A stretch of 64,000 bases of DNA from Amycolatopsis taiwanensis DSM 45107 (GCF_000519205.1 NZ_JAFB01000003.1:81427-145426), one strand, 5' to 3'. Shown: positions 26,685-35,336, counted from the first letter of the stretch. Translations and numbers: made by a program. The notes: generated by a model not told the origin, from the sequence alone.

Positions 26685-27907
26685 GATTTCTCCTCGGTGG
26701 TGCGGACTTCGGCCAATGCGTACCGGGTGGCCGCGGGTAGCGTCCGTACTCGCCCGCCGGTCCGTGTCACGAGTTGGAACGAAGTGAGTACGTCCAATGC
26801 ATCGGAAACGAGCCGGCCGGTGCCGTCATCGCCACGGAATGTCTTGGCCCATCGGGGAAAACGAGCCAGCAGCTCAGCTGCCTCCGTGTGCAGTTGTTCG
26901 ATGGTGAGACCGAGCGGAACGGCGTTGAGGACGTCCAGCAGCAACAGCGCCGCGACGCTGGCCGTGCTCGTGTCGTCGGGGAACTTCCGGTCGGTGGCCA
27001 TCGCGTCCGGGTCGACGAGCAGGTAACCTTCGGCGCGTTCTTCGAGGAGGAAACCGGCCTGCTCGGCGGCACGCTGCAGCACCTGCCGGCCCGTGAGCGA
27101 AGTGACGTAGGCACGTTGCTCGTCGTTAAGATCGGCGCGGTAGAGGACCGGCTCGTCGAACAGTTTGCGGCAGACCGAATGGCGCAGCCAGAGGTTGCGC
27201 TGGACGTCCGAAGCGGATGATTCCCCTTCGCCATAGCGGGTTTCGCGGACGAGCCGCGATATCGCTTCCGGCCATTGGTGTCCGACCGCCTCGGGCGCGA
27301 GCCCGAGCTGTGACGGGCCGTTGGGCGCGGACAACAGGCGCACGACGAGGGTCGCGTCGACGCGGTACAGCACTTTCGCCTCGCGTGATTCGACGTACGA
27401 GTCGGTGCTGCCGTCGATGGTGTCGACCGCACCGCAGGATTCCAGGAACCGCAACGCGTCCACGTAGGCCATGCGCTCCGTCCTCGACGACGTGTCGAAC
27501 TGGTCCAGCCACGGATCGGCGGCAGTGGCCTGCCGGACGCGGTCGGCCAGTAGGCCGATGGTGGTGACTGGGCCGGACAACAGCTCCGCAGCGATGACAC
27601 ACAGCAGCGTGTAGCGGCGCCGGTCGAAGGGCAGGCGCCCGGAGCGTGCCCGGCGGGCGGGATGGGTGTGGTCCGGATCGCGGCTGATTTTGGCCAGCCG
27701 GACGTAGCCGAGGCGAGGTTCGACGATGAGCCGCCAGCCGCAGTGATATTCGAACCATTTCGTGATCGGCAGATGACGCTTGCGCACGAGATCGAACGCA
27801 TCCGGTGCGAGTTTTTCGGTGATGAGTGGGGTGGCCAGCAGTATCCGGATCCCTTTGGCGACGTCCTCGCGTTCGGCGAGCACAAGCTGATTCGCCAGGT
27901 TGCTCAC
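26681..27907 (-). CDS. jetB: Wadjet subunit JetB (DUF2398)
   Basis: This is a 408-aa protein of the DUF2398/TIGR02678 family, the kleisin-associated winged-helix (MukE-like) subunit of Wadjet. Family landmarks are NQLVLAEREDVAKGIRILLATPLI at the N-terminus (given in parts: EREDVAKGIRILL and TPLITEK), FEYHCGWRL, RRYTLLCVIAAEL and the acidic C-terminal region with FPRWAKTFRGDD. I chose the GTG at 27907 because it overlaps the jetA stop (GTGA) and because the family begins there; the frame is open much further upstream but only opposite jetA. It should bridge JetA and the JetC heads. Confidence 0.87.
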   Translation of the reverse strand: MSNLANQLVLAEREDVAKGIRILLATPLITEKLAPDAFDLVRKRHLPITKWFEYHCGWRLIVEPRLGYVRLAKISRDPDHTHPARRARSGRLPFDRRRYTLLCVIAAELLSGPVTTIGLLADRVRQATAADPWLDQFDTSSRTERMAYVDALRFLESCGAVDTIDGSTDSYVESREAKVLYRVDATLVVRLLSAPNGPSQLGLAPEAVGHQWPEAISRLVRETRYGEGESSASDVQRNLWLRHSVCRKLFDEPVLYRADLNDEQRAYVTSLTGRQVLQRAAEQAGFLLEERAEGYLLVDPDAMATDRKFPDDTSTASVAALLLLDVLNAVPLGLTIEQLHTEAAELLARFPRWAKTFRGDDGTGRLVSDALDVLTSFQLVTRTGGRVRTLPAATRYALAEVRTTEEKS

Positions 27908-29436
27908 GCGGTCGCCTCCTCGCGTACGTTCCCGGCACCCGGCGCGGTGATCTTGACGAGATAGTCGGGACCCTGGAAGACACCGCGCGGAGTACGCAAT
28001 GTCGCCATCGCTGGATCTGGTGGCGGGCTCAAGACTATTTCCACTTTGCCGTCGCTGGTCGTGGCCCGGCGGGCCCCGGACGAATCCGGTGTGGTCGCGA
28101 GCGCGCGGCCGAGGAGATCCAGCAGGCGTTCGAAGGTGGCGTGGTCGAGTTCGGCGAACACGGACAGCCGTACTGTGCCGCCGGTGTCGAGCTGCTGCCA
28201 TGCGCGCCGAAGTTCTGCCCGCTGCGCGCGGGCACGTGCCGCGCGTTCCTGTTTGATCGCGGCGACATCGCGCACCCGCCCGGTTCGCGAGATCTTTTCC
28301 GTCCGGCCGGCGGTGCGCAGCAGAGGAGAGACCGGGACCGGCGGCGCGTTGTCCCAAGGTGTCGAGGAGCTGATGAGTTCGGGGTCCGGGTGCGTGAGAT
28401 GCGCGTGCCGGGCCGAGCCGAGACCGAAGGCCGCCGAGTACAACCGGTGCAGGTCGTCGGTGGTGGGTGCCGCGGCGAACCAGCGTGCGAGTTCCCGGAA
28501 GTCCGCGACCGCGCTGCTGGCCCGCAGCCGAGACTCGGAGATCCGGTCCAGCACCTGCAGCAGCGTGACGATTGCGCGCCGGGCGACCCGGTGCAGGTCC
28601 GCCGCGCGTGGTGGGGTGGCGTCCGTGGGCAGGAACCAAGCCTGCAGGCCTGCCCACCGGCTGCGACGGTGCGCCAGCCAGTCCGCTTTCGTGTCGTCGC
28701 TGGTCGATGGCGGTAGTTCGGCGCCGGCGAGGGCTCGTTCCTGCAGTTGGGCGGTGCCGAGCGCCTCGATGCGCGTGATGCCGGCGGCGATGGCCTCCGT
28801 GCGCTGGTCAAGGTTGGTGAGGAACTCTTCGAGGTAGGCGACCGTCGCGGACTTGACCTCGTGGAACGTCGAGTGATCCGCGTTCTCGGCCCGGAGCAGA
28901 CGCTGGAGTTCGCCATTGAACTGTTTGGTGTTGGTGCGCAGCGCGTCGAGATGGGTCTCCAGCTCGGTCAACGCGGTATAGATCTTGCGGTCGCTGACCT
29001 GCGGACCGGTCAGGAGGCGATGTAACTCCGCCAGCCGGTCGGCTATCGCGTCGAGCACCGCAGTCTGGAGCGCGCCGCTGGAAGCCAGCACGGTGAGCGC
29101 GTGCTGCACGCCGGCGAAGGCGGCTTCACCGCGTTTCGTCAGGGAATACTGGAGATTGCGTCGCTCGTATTCCTCGGCGGTCCGGTAGTTCTCGGTCTGG
29201 CTCTGGATCGCGTCGACCAACCGCCAGTCCCGCAAGCTGCCGAGCGCGCGCATCAGTTCCGCGTCCTCGAGAGCGCCGAACCAGCCCACGGTCCGCAGCC
29301 GCTCGTGCAGTCCATCCAGGCTCAGGGACGTCTCGAGGCGCTCGTTGGCCTCTGTGAACGCGTGGAGGATCGCGGTATACAAATCCGCATGCTCGCCGGT
29401 GCTGAAGCTGAACAACTGCGCCGGTATACGTTCCAT
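27904..29436 (-). CDS. jetA: Wadjet kleisin-like subunit JetA (DUF2397)
   Basis: This is a 510-aa protein of the DUF2397/TIGR02677 family, the kleisin (MukF-like) subunit of Wadjet. The N-terminus FSFSTGEHADLYTAILHAF is typical. The middle is long and helical (TALTELETHLDALRTNTKQFN) and the C-terminus ends in a short beta-rich domain (ATTSDGKVEIVLSPPPDP). It is the first gene of the jetABCD operon. Two ATGs are adjacent; the second (29436) has better spacing to GGGGAGG. The set DUF2397-DUF2398-SMC-DUF2399 is, as I recall, Wadjet type II. Confidence 0.87.
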   Translation of the reverse strand: MERIPAQLFSFSTGEHADLYTAILHAFTEANERLETSLSLDGLHERLRTVGWFGALEDAELMRALGSLRDWRLVDAIQSQTENYRTAEEYERRNLQYSLTKRGEAAFAGVQHALTVLASSGALQTAVLDAIADRLAELHRLLTGPQVSDRKIYTALTELETHLDALRTNTKQFNGELQRLLRAENADHSTFHEVKSATVAYLEEFLTNLDQRTEAIAAGITRIEALGTAQLQERALAGAELPPSTSDDTKADWLAHRRSRWAGLQAWFLPTDATPPRAADLHRVARRAIVTLLQVLDRISESRLRASSAVADFRELARWFAAAPTTDDLHRLYSAAFGLGSARHAHLTHPDPELISSSTPWDNAPPVPVSPLLRTAGRTEKISRTGRVRDVAAIKQERAARARAQRAELRRAWQQLDTGGTVRLSVFAELDHATFERLLDLLGRALATTPDSSGARRATTSDGKVEIVLSPPPDPAMATLRTPRGVFQGPDYLVKITAPGAGNVREEATA

Positions 29437-29529
29437 CATCCTCCCCGGGTCTCCGTCCGGATCCCAGGGTAGAGGGTGGTACCGACAGAAATGAGACAGC
29501 TCGCTGTGAGGGGATGCGGTCGCGCTGAT

Positions 29530-29725
29530 CTACAACCCACGCCATGCCACCTCGATGTTGGCCTTGTTCGCCCGCCACTACACCGACCACCGGTCACATC
29601 AAGCGCTGAGCCAGCAGCCGCGCTACCACGATGCCAGTGCGGTCGTCCCGCTGGACCAGCCGATCCGTCGCCATCACGTGCTCGGCGGCGTGCTCAACGG
29701 GTACCGCCGAGCCGCCGTCCCGTCA
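29530..29725 (+). pseudogene. Integrase-core transposase C-terminal remnant
   Basis: The plus frame reads LALFARHYTDHRSHQAL then VVPLDQPIRRHHVLGGVLNGYRRAA, the usual C-terminal end of actinobacterial IS3/IS481-type DDE transposases. The catalytic core upstream is gone and the normal stop is lost. It lies between jetA and the next gene, on the opposite strand, and marks an old insertion inside the defence element. Confidence 0.7.
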
Positions 29726-30985
29726 GCGGAGCAGGCGCATGGCGAGCACGGTTCCATCCTGGTGAACCGACACCGGGCCGTCCCACCGGCCGTCCCAGGA
29801 ATTACTGGGCCAAGCGGAGCGGCGCTCGTAGATCTCGCGGCGGTACTGCTCCACTTGTCCGGCAGCCAAAAGGTCGAACAGGTCCTTCGCTACGCCGGAG
29901 AAGGCCTCAACGCGGGTCCTGTTCAGCCGGAAGACGTGGTCGGTGCCGACAAAACGAATGCCGAAGAGGAGGTGGTCGGCATCCTGCACGCTACCGGCGG
30001 CCGCGTGCGCAAAGCCCGTGAAGCGCTTCTTCCCTTGACGCTCGGTCAAGTACTGAGTGGTCGCTTCCCCGTCGCCGGCGAAGGCCGTCAGTCCAGCGGC
30101 AGCCGTGCGCGCGAGCACCTGCCCGAACCATTCGTACCGTTCCGGCGTGACGTGGTAGCCGGTGACCGAGGAAGGGGGCTTGTCGCCCTCGGCGGGCAGT
30201 CGGATTTCGGGGAAGTGATTCGCATCGCTAAGCCGGACATCCAGACCACCACCCCCGGCGTGGGGCTTGCTCAGCCAGCCGCCGCGTCCTTCTGCACAGA
30301 GTGCGTAGACGATGACATGACCGTCCGGGGGTAGTTCGGTGCTGAAGATCAAGGCAGGGGTCTCGTTCCAGGGCCCGATGTGCACCGTTTCCACGTGAGC
30401 TGATGCGGAGGCTAGTTGGCCGTAGGAGTGCGTGGCGTTGCTGTGGTTGCCCTTGCAGGCGATCGGGAGTGCTAGGGAAGGCTCTCCCGGCTTCCAAAGT
30501 TCGGCGAAGAACTGCGGGCGGTAGATACCTCGTGGGCTCCAGCCAGCGCGCAACGTCGTGTCCCCGGGCACGATCGAGACGACGCGGTCCGGATAGCGCT
30601 GCGCCAAGACCCGCTGTGCCGCTACCAGGCCGAAGCCGATGCCGAGCTCGCTCGACTGGAGGGCCTTGTAGTGGTCAGCCGTCACCTTGCCCTCAGCGGA
30701 CAGCTTCATGAAGGAACCGGTGTCGCCGGTCAGTGCCTGACTGTACTTCAGCGCGCCCCAGTGCTCGGCGAGTCCACGCGCGGCTCCTCGACTCGACAGC
30801 GCGGTGGCTCGGCCGAGTACATGCAGCACGTCCCAGGGCGTCAGCTGAACAGATCGCTCTCCCCACGCGGAAACGGGCCGGAGTTCGGGCTTCCGCCGCA
30901 GGACGTTGTCCTCGTCCTTCGACTTTTTCTTGTCAGCCTGCTCCTTCGCACGGTTCTCGTCGTACTTCGCTGCGGCGTCGGTCAC
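29723..30985 (-). CDS. Unrecognised protein in the Wadjet element
   Basis: I do not recognise this 420-aa soluble protein. The first 30 residues are highly charged (YDENRAKEQADKKKSKDED). Residues 50-150 form a helical/mixed domain (SSELGIGFGLVAAQRVL). Residues 150-215 contain a strand-rich block, GDTTLRAGWSPRGIYRPQFFAELW and LALPIACKGNHSN, whose spacing of an acidic strand and a Cys-Lys loosely recalls a PD-(D/E)xK nuclease with the Glu replaced. That is only a suggestion. The GTG start at 30985 opens the charged leader. It sits between the Wadjet operon and remnants of a Vsr endonuclease gene, so a role in DNA restriction is an inference from context. Confidence 0.6.
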   Translation of the reverse strand: MTDAAAKYDENRAKEQADKKKSKDEDNVLRRKPELRPVSAWGERSVQLTPWDVLHVLGRATALSSRGAARGLAEHWGALKYSQALTGDTGSFMKLSAEGKVTADHYKALQSSELGIGFGLVAAQRVLAQRYPDRVVSIVPGDTTLRAGWSPRGIYRPQFFAELWKPGEPSLALPIACKGNHSNATHSYGQLASASAHVETVHIGPWNETPALIFSTELPPDGHVIVYALCAEGRGGWLSKPHAGGGGLDVRLSDANHFPEIRLPAEGDKPPSSVTGYHVTPERYEWFGQVLARTAAAGLTAFAGDGEATTQYLTERQGKKRFTGFAHAAAGSVQDADHLLFGIRFVGTDHVFRLNRTRVEAFSGVAKDLFDLLAAGQVEQYRREIYERRSAWPSNSWDGRWDGPVSVHQDGTVLAMRLLR

Positions 30986-31232
30986 GGCGCCAACCAGCCC
31001 GAGATCCGAGCGGAAGGAGATGTTCGAGTATTAGGCGAGCTCCCCCAGCACCTCTTCTGCCGACTTCCACACCATTCCCCCTATGGGCCCACTGCGCGGA
31101 CTGCACTCGGTACTTCGTGATCGACACCGACGTATAACGTTACGTTTTCAAGCGCACGCGCGCTTCCGCACAACGAGTGATATGGGTCGAGGATCTTGGT
31201 TGTCCACGGTGATGTGGTGCAGGCCGGCTCAA

Positions 31233-31307
31233 CGTGCCAATGTCCTGCTTCGAAGGGCGCGGATCGCCGTGTTCGTGGATGGCTGCTGGCACTCGTGCCC
31301 GGAACAC
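31233..31307 (+). pseudogene. Vsr (very short patch repair endonuclease) remnant
   Basis: Twenty-five codons read VLLRRARIAVFVDGCWHSCPEH, close to the metal-binding core of Vsr endonucleases (ARIAVFVDGCFWHGCPEH), with one aromatic residue missing. Nothing on either side continues the protein. Vsr genes accompany cytosine-5 methyltransferases, and none is present here. Confidence 0.6.
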
Positions 31308-31321
31308 GCCAACTTGCCGAG

Positions 31322-31480
31322 GAACGAATTGCGCGCGATCTCCGCCGTGCTCAGGTCCGAACGTCGTTCCAGCACGGTCATCGCCGTGTACTGCAACGGC
31401 GTGATCGCGACGGGCCGAAGCACTTCGTCGGGAGGACCCCCACGGCTAGTTCCAGCTGTTTGATTAGGCACAGCCTTCAT
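31322..31480 (-). pseudogene. MarR-family regulator remnant
   Basis: The minus frame reads AITPLQYTAMTVLERRSDL then STAEIARNSF, the first helices of the winged helix in MarR regulators. It stops abruptly at 31322, where the opposite-strand Vsr remnant begins about 15 bp away. The C-terminal two thirds are absent, so it cannot make a working regulator. Confidence 0.55.
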
Positions 31481-31569
31481 TTTGTTCGTCGCGACCGAAC
31501 GCCGCTCGTCGGCGCCGCTGCTCAGACTGGATCTGTTCGCAACGTCTGTCGTTAGTGGACGGGCGCGGC

Positions 31570-31928
31570 GATCAGTACTCGGCGCCCGCTTGCACCAGCG
31601 CCGCGATCCGGCTGTCGCGCGTGCATTGCAGGTACGTGGTGAGCAGCGGGAGCGGTGTCCTGATCGCCCCGGGCGATAGCGTCGGAGATCTCATCGTGGT
31701 GTCGTGAAAAGGTTCGGCGCTTCGGCCAGTAACCGGGGTCTCGTAGGGCGCGAGCTGGCCGGCGAGCCGTTCCAGGAGTTCGCGAGCTTGCGGAGGATCA
31801 CGAGCAGTTCCGGGGTGCGGTTCGCCTCATCCGCGAAGTTTCCCATCAGCACCATGGCGCCGGGTTGAAATACGCGGGATCCAGGCGACGGACGGCCTCG
31901 ACGAAGACTTCCCGCGTCTCCGTCCGGC
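31570..31928 (-). pseudogene. Decayed, frameshifted coding DNA
   Basis: Reading across at least two frameshifts on the minus strand gives LSRTETREVFVEAVRRLDP, MGNFADEANRTPELLVILRK, ELLERLAGQLAPYETP and HDEISDAIARGDQDTA. The last segment loosely resembles the effector domain of GntR/FCD regulators. The family is not certain, and no intact frame remains. Confidence 0.35.
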
Positions 31929-32280
31929 TCAGGTCGAGGGGCGTAGGTGTGACAACGCCACCGTCGTCGCCTTCGATCCGATACTGAAGTCAGACCGCCT
32001 GACCAGGGGCGTATCGATATCAGTCCACGCACTGCCCTGCCGGACGCGCACCGGATGCACAAACTTCGTCGACGTCCACGCACCATCCGGGTGCGCCGCC
32101 GTCTGTGAGGTCTCACTGGTAGCCGACGCCACCCGCCCGCTCGCGCGCTGGGACGTCGCTCAGGCGTGCGGAGAGATGGGACTGTAATACGTTCGCGGTT
32201 GATCCGTCCGGTGATTGTGATCGACCCTGGCGTGCCTGTTGGTCTACCTGGGTGGTCGCCCGTGGTGTTGTGTCATGCAT
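31929..32280 (-). pseudogene. LamG/Rhs-type surface protein N-terminal remnant
   Basis: The segment starting at 32280 ends in GGVGYQ-stop, while the next frame continues with TSETSQTAAHPDGAWT and HPVRVRQGSAWTDIDTPLVRR. This is the N-terminal pattern (TANPDGT..., PVRVRKDGAWTPIDTTLVR) of large actinomycete LamG/Rhs-type secreted proteins. A frameshift near 32120 and truncation at 31929 have destroyed it. Confidence 0.5.
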
Positions 32281-32332
32281 CGGCCTTCCTTGCGTCACGT
32301 AGTTGGCAGCTGGTGACGTAAGGGCGGTGGAA

Positions 32333-33685
32333 ATGGGGAGTCCTGATCTTCTCCGCGGGTGGGGCCAGGGCACCCGTCAGAGGCTTGCGCACCGTTCGCA
32401 GCGACGGGTGGGTGGTGGGCTCAGGTTCGCGTTCTACGGTCGGACGTCAACGGTGGAGCATCAGGATCCGGTGAGTTCCGCTGCGTGGCAGCGCGAGGCA
32501 GCCGAGGTATTGGTCGCCGGACGCGGTGTGATCGTGGCGGAGTATTTCGATGCTGGGTGTTCGCGGCGGTTGCCGTGGCGCGACCGGCCGGAGGCAGCGT
32601 CACTGCTGGCGGCTCTTCTTGATCCGGATCGTAGCTTCGATGCGATCGTGGTGGGAGAGTACGAGCGTGCCTTTGCCGCGGACCAGTTCGAGCAACTGAC
32701 CCCGATACTCAACAAGCACGGGGTGCAGGTCTGGATACCGGAGGCCGGCGGGCCGGTCGAGGTGGGTAGTCCCCTGCACCGGATGCTCATGACCGTGCTC
32801 GGCGCACAATCGCAACGGGAGGTGCTGCGGGCTCGGCACAGGACGTTAGCAGCGATGCGCGCCCAGGTAAGCAGGCAGGGCCGCTACTTGGGAGGGCGTC
32901 CGCCTTACGGGTACCGCCTGGTCGATGCGGGGCCGCATCCGAACCAGACGCACGCTGGCTGGGGGCGTCGACTTCAGCGGCTGGATCCGGATCCGGTGAC
33001 GGCACCGCATGTGAAATGGATCTTCGCGGAACGGCTTACTGGCCGGAGCGCCGCGGGTATTGCTCGCGAGCTGAATGAGCGAGGCGTCCCGTGCCCGTCC
33101 GCAGTCGATCCGGCCCGGAATCGGCATCGTTCCGGCCGGACGTGGTCGCTCCGCACGGTTGTCGAGATCCTTCGGAATCCGCGGTACACCGGTCGAGAGG
33201 TCTGGGACCGCATCACCGGCCGTAACCTGCGAAATCCGGAGTCGCCCCGTGGCATGTTGACAATCGCGGCTGAACCCTCGCATCCAGCGCTGGTGAGCGA
33301 GCGGGATTTCATCGCCGTGCAGGCTGTTCGGGTCACCAGGACGGCGTCTGACGGCACGAGACGCGTCTACCGGTTGTCGGGTCTGGTGCGCTGCGGGTCC
33401 TGCGGACGTCGGATGGACTCGCACTGGGTGAACGGTCGCCCAGGCTACCGCTGCCGGCATGGGTACACGAGCGCCCAACCCCGACCAGCCACGGGCTTGA
33501 AGAACCTCTATCTACGAGAAGACGACCTCCTCGCACGGATTTCCGCAGGCTTGATCGCCCAAGGCGGTCCGGCCCATGATGTTGCCGCGTACTTGCGCGC
33601 GCAGAACTTGATGATCAACTGCAACGCTGAGACGCTCACGCTGCGACCCGTGGGAGATCGGCAAATAGGACTGCCCCACGACTGA
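32333..33685 (+). CDS. Large serine recombinase (element integrase)
   Basis: This is a 450-aa serine recombinase. The catalytic domain has the nucleophile region AFYGRTSTVEHQDP at residues 28-41 and the helix with GAQSQREVLRARHRT. A recombinase domain follows (GRPPYGYRLVDAGPHPNQ; GRSAAGIARELNERGVPCPS; VVEILRNPRYTG). A zinc ribbon has CGSCGRRM and a YRCRHG pair near 355-380. The coiled-coil tail is very short. I chose the ATG at 32333 after AGGGCGGTGG. The gene ends 31 bp before the right direct repeat, the usual place for attP-derived sites of serine integrases, so it most likely moved the Wadjet element. Confidence 0.88.
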   Translation: MGSPDLLRGWGQGTRQRLAHRSQRRVGGGLRFAFYGRTSTVEHQDPVSSAAWQREAAEVLVAGRGVIVAEYFDAGCSRRLPWRDRPEAASLLAALLDPDRSFDAIVVGEYERAFAADQFEQLTPILNKHGVQVWIPEAGGPVEVGSPLHRMLMTVLGAQSQREVLRARHRTLAAMRAQVSRQGRYLGGRPPYGYRLVDAGPHPNQTHAGWGRRLQRLDPDPVTAPHVKWIFAERLTGRSAAGIARELNERGVPCPSAVDPARNRHRSGRTWSLRTVVEILRNPRYTGREVWDRITGRNLRNPESPRGMLTIAAEPSHPALVSERDFIAVQAVRVTRTASDGTRRVYRLSGLVRCGSCGRRMDSHWVNGRPGYRCRHGYTSAQPRPATGLKNLYLREDDLLARISAGLIAQGGPAHDVAAYLRAQNLMINCNAETLTLRPVGDRQIGLPHD

Positions 33686-33711
33686 TCGAGAGTTGATCGT
33701 CCATGGGGCAG
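33671..33711 (+). terminator. Hairpin overlapping the recombinase stop
   Basis: CTGCCCCA (33671-33678) pairs with TGGGGCAG (33704-33711), with an inner GATC/GATC pairing in the loop. It spans the stop codon and ends 4 bp before the right direct repeat. It may terminate the recombinase transcript. Confidence 0.45.
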
Positions 33712-33715
33712 TGAT

Positions 33716-33734
33716 GTGTCCGAGACGGAGTTGC
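33716..33734 (+). repeat. Right direct repeat of the Wadjet element
   Basis: This is the second copy of GTGTCCGAGACGGAGTTGC, identical to 21387-21405, with continuing partial identity for about 28 bp. It lies immediately downstream of the serine recombinase gene. Confidence 0.65.
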
Positions 33735-33914
33735 GCACTAACCACCCGTCTTCGACTGCCCATGTGAGGCGCGCGAGGGCGCAGCTATGACCGGCTCGGC
33801 GTCGCCCGCCGCAGCCAGGACCCGTGCCCAGGTGTCCTCGGCGCGCTGCGTTCCGGGATCGAACCGGCAACCCGACGTGCCGACGGCGCCAGTCGGGCGG
33901 GGAGCGTTTCATGT

Positions 33915-33939
33915 TCGCCCCTTGAAGCATGAGGGGCGA
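33915..33939. promoter_or_regulatory. 8-bp inverted repeat around a possible start codon
   Basis: TCGCCCCT (33915-33922) pairs with AGGGGCGA (33932-33939). The ATG at 33929 lies in the 9-nt loop. It could be an operator for, or a translational control of, the AlbA_2 gene; or the real start is the GTG at 33962 and this is a promoter element. Confidence 0.35.
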
Positions 33940-35098
33940 GCGGTCTTCTAAAGTCGAGCTAGTGGCAGGTAAACGAGTCAGATACAGCGGTCGCTACGCG
34001 TCTTTCCATGTCGAGGGCATAGGTGATGCACTCCTCATGGACCGTGGGCATGCGTTCGCTTCCCTTGAAGTTCTCGGCCCTGCAAGCGTTACTTCCTTGC
34101 ATGCGGCGATGAAGGAGGTCTGTAAGGACTATGACTACAGCAACGATGACGCTCGGTTGCAGGACTTACCGCTATTTGCCGTTACCTGGTCGACTGATAG
34201 CACAGCGGAGTTTGACGACGACACGTCCCTGGCCGAACCTGTCAGCCTCTCGCTAATGCGTGACGGCAACTTGTTAGTTGAGTTGTGCGTCGGGGTCGGA
34301 CCGGCCCCACGGACAGGAGAGGACCGCTGGTCGGAGGGGGCGCGTCTTCTCGACAGTTGGCTTCAGGCGCGTGGTGGGAAGCTGGTCAACTTCGAGCCGG
34401 GAGACTTCGGGTTTCGCTGGTACTGGAAGGTTTACTTCTCGGTCCCGCTCCGGGGAAAGACGGTTACCGACGTGCACCTCATTGGAGCTGATGCGATCCG
34501 CGTTCTAGAGACGCATGCTGAGGGAGAAGTAACACTGGATTCCCTCCGTGCCCTCCTTCGCAGTGGCCATGCGGAAGCGATCGTAGGTATGCCGGAGGGA
34601 CAATTACTCGAAGCCAAGCGGCATCTTCACCTCGAAGATGAAAAGAGTCGACTCGAACTTGCCAAGGATGTCTCGGCCATCGCCAATTCGCCTACCGGCG
34701 GCCTTCTTGTCGTGGGGCTCGCGACCCGTCGCGAGTCGGGACGAGACGTTGTCTCTACTGTGCACCCGTTTCGCGATACGGGGCAGGCACGGCGGGTACG
34801 TTCCGTGCTTGATCGACTTATATACCCACCAATCGACCGTTTGGATGTTTCACTAGTCCCGGCAGGCGGTTCCTACTCGCCAGAAGAACACCTGCTGGTT
34901 GTCATCGTTCGGCCCCAGCCTCCCGAGTTGACCCCCTTCATTGTGACCGGCGTCGTAGTCGATCAACGCGTATTTGGTAGTTACATCGGGCTATTCGAAA
35001 GGCGAGGTGAAGACACGGTCGCTTCGACAGCGGCATCCATCCATGCAGGGCTGTCTGCTGGCCTCGCGCTACTTCGTGGCCGGCCAGCGCAGCAGTAG
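33929..35098 (+). CDS. Schlafen-AlbA_2 domain protein
   Basis: This is a 389-aa protein. Residues 1-205 are an unrecognised alpha/beta domain with many acidic residues (DYDYSNDDARLQDLPLF; FGFRWYWKVYFSVPL). Residues 210-345 match the AlbA_2/Schlafen-type putative nucleic-acid-binding domain: ESQ-like LLEAKRHLHLEDEKSRLELAKDVSAIANS (in parts: GQLLEAKRHL, ELAKDVSAIANSPTGGLLVVGL) and VIVRPQPPELTPFIV. AlbA_2 domains occur in several phage-defence and tRNA/DNA-cleaving proteins. It stands alone just outside the Wadjet element, with a terminator-like hairpin after it. The start is uncertain (ATG 33929 or GTG 33962). Codon use is less GC-rich than in chromosomal neighbours, suggesting transfer. Confidence 0.68.
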   Translation: MRGERSSKVELVAGKRVRYSGRYASFHVEGIGDALLMDRGHAFASLEVLGPASVTSLHAAMKEVCKDYDYSNDDARLQDLPLFAVTWSTDSTAEFDDDTSLAEPVSLSLMRDGNLLVELCVGVGPAPRTGEDRWSEGARLLDSWLQARGGKLVNFEPGDFGFRWYWKVYFSVPLRGKTVTDVHLIGADAIRVLETHAEGEVTLDSLRALLRSGHAEAIVGMPEGQLLEAKRHLHLEDEKSRLELAKDVSAIANSPTGGLLVVGLATRRESGRDVVSTVHPFRDTGQARRVRSVLDRLIYPPIDRLDVSLVPAGGSYSPEEHLLVVIVRPQPPELTPFIVTGVVVDQRVFGSYIGLFERRGEDTVASTAASIHAGLSAGLALLRGRPAQQ

Positions 35099-35135
35099 AG
35101 TCGCCTATTTTCTTGTTTGTGCCATGAGGTTGCTG

Positions 35136-35166
35136 CCAGGGCCGTCTCCGAAATTGGCGGCCCTGG
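35136..35166. terminator. 9-bp hairpin after the AlbA_2 gene
   Basis: CCAGGGCCG (35136-35144) pairs perfectly with CGGCCCTGG (35158-35166). It lies in the gap between the convergent AlbA_2 and kinase genes, which holds no gene of its own. Confidence 0.5.
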
Positions 35167-35336
35167 TACAGTGTGGAGTGACGAGATCACCCATAGTTCC
35201 ACTGACCTCAGCGAGCGTTGCCGCCGTCGGACCGACTACTGTGATCCATTGGCGATACACCTAACGTCGCGCGAGATCGGCGTGGTGTCCGATATGTTGC
35301 GCTCCGTGCCGCCTGTCCCGGAACGGTGGATCGTGG

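Noticed and set aside
27908..28657. Upstream in-frame extension of jetB
   Set aside because: It lies opposite frame to jetA coding sequence on the same strand; the GTGA overlap at 27907 is the natural start.
33840..33875. tRNA T-arm-like sequence just right of the right repeat
   Set aside because: Only a short TTCGATC loop with a 4-bp stem is present; no acceptor, D or anticodon arms, so I do not call a tRNA or att site.
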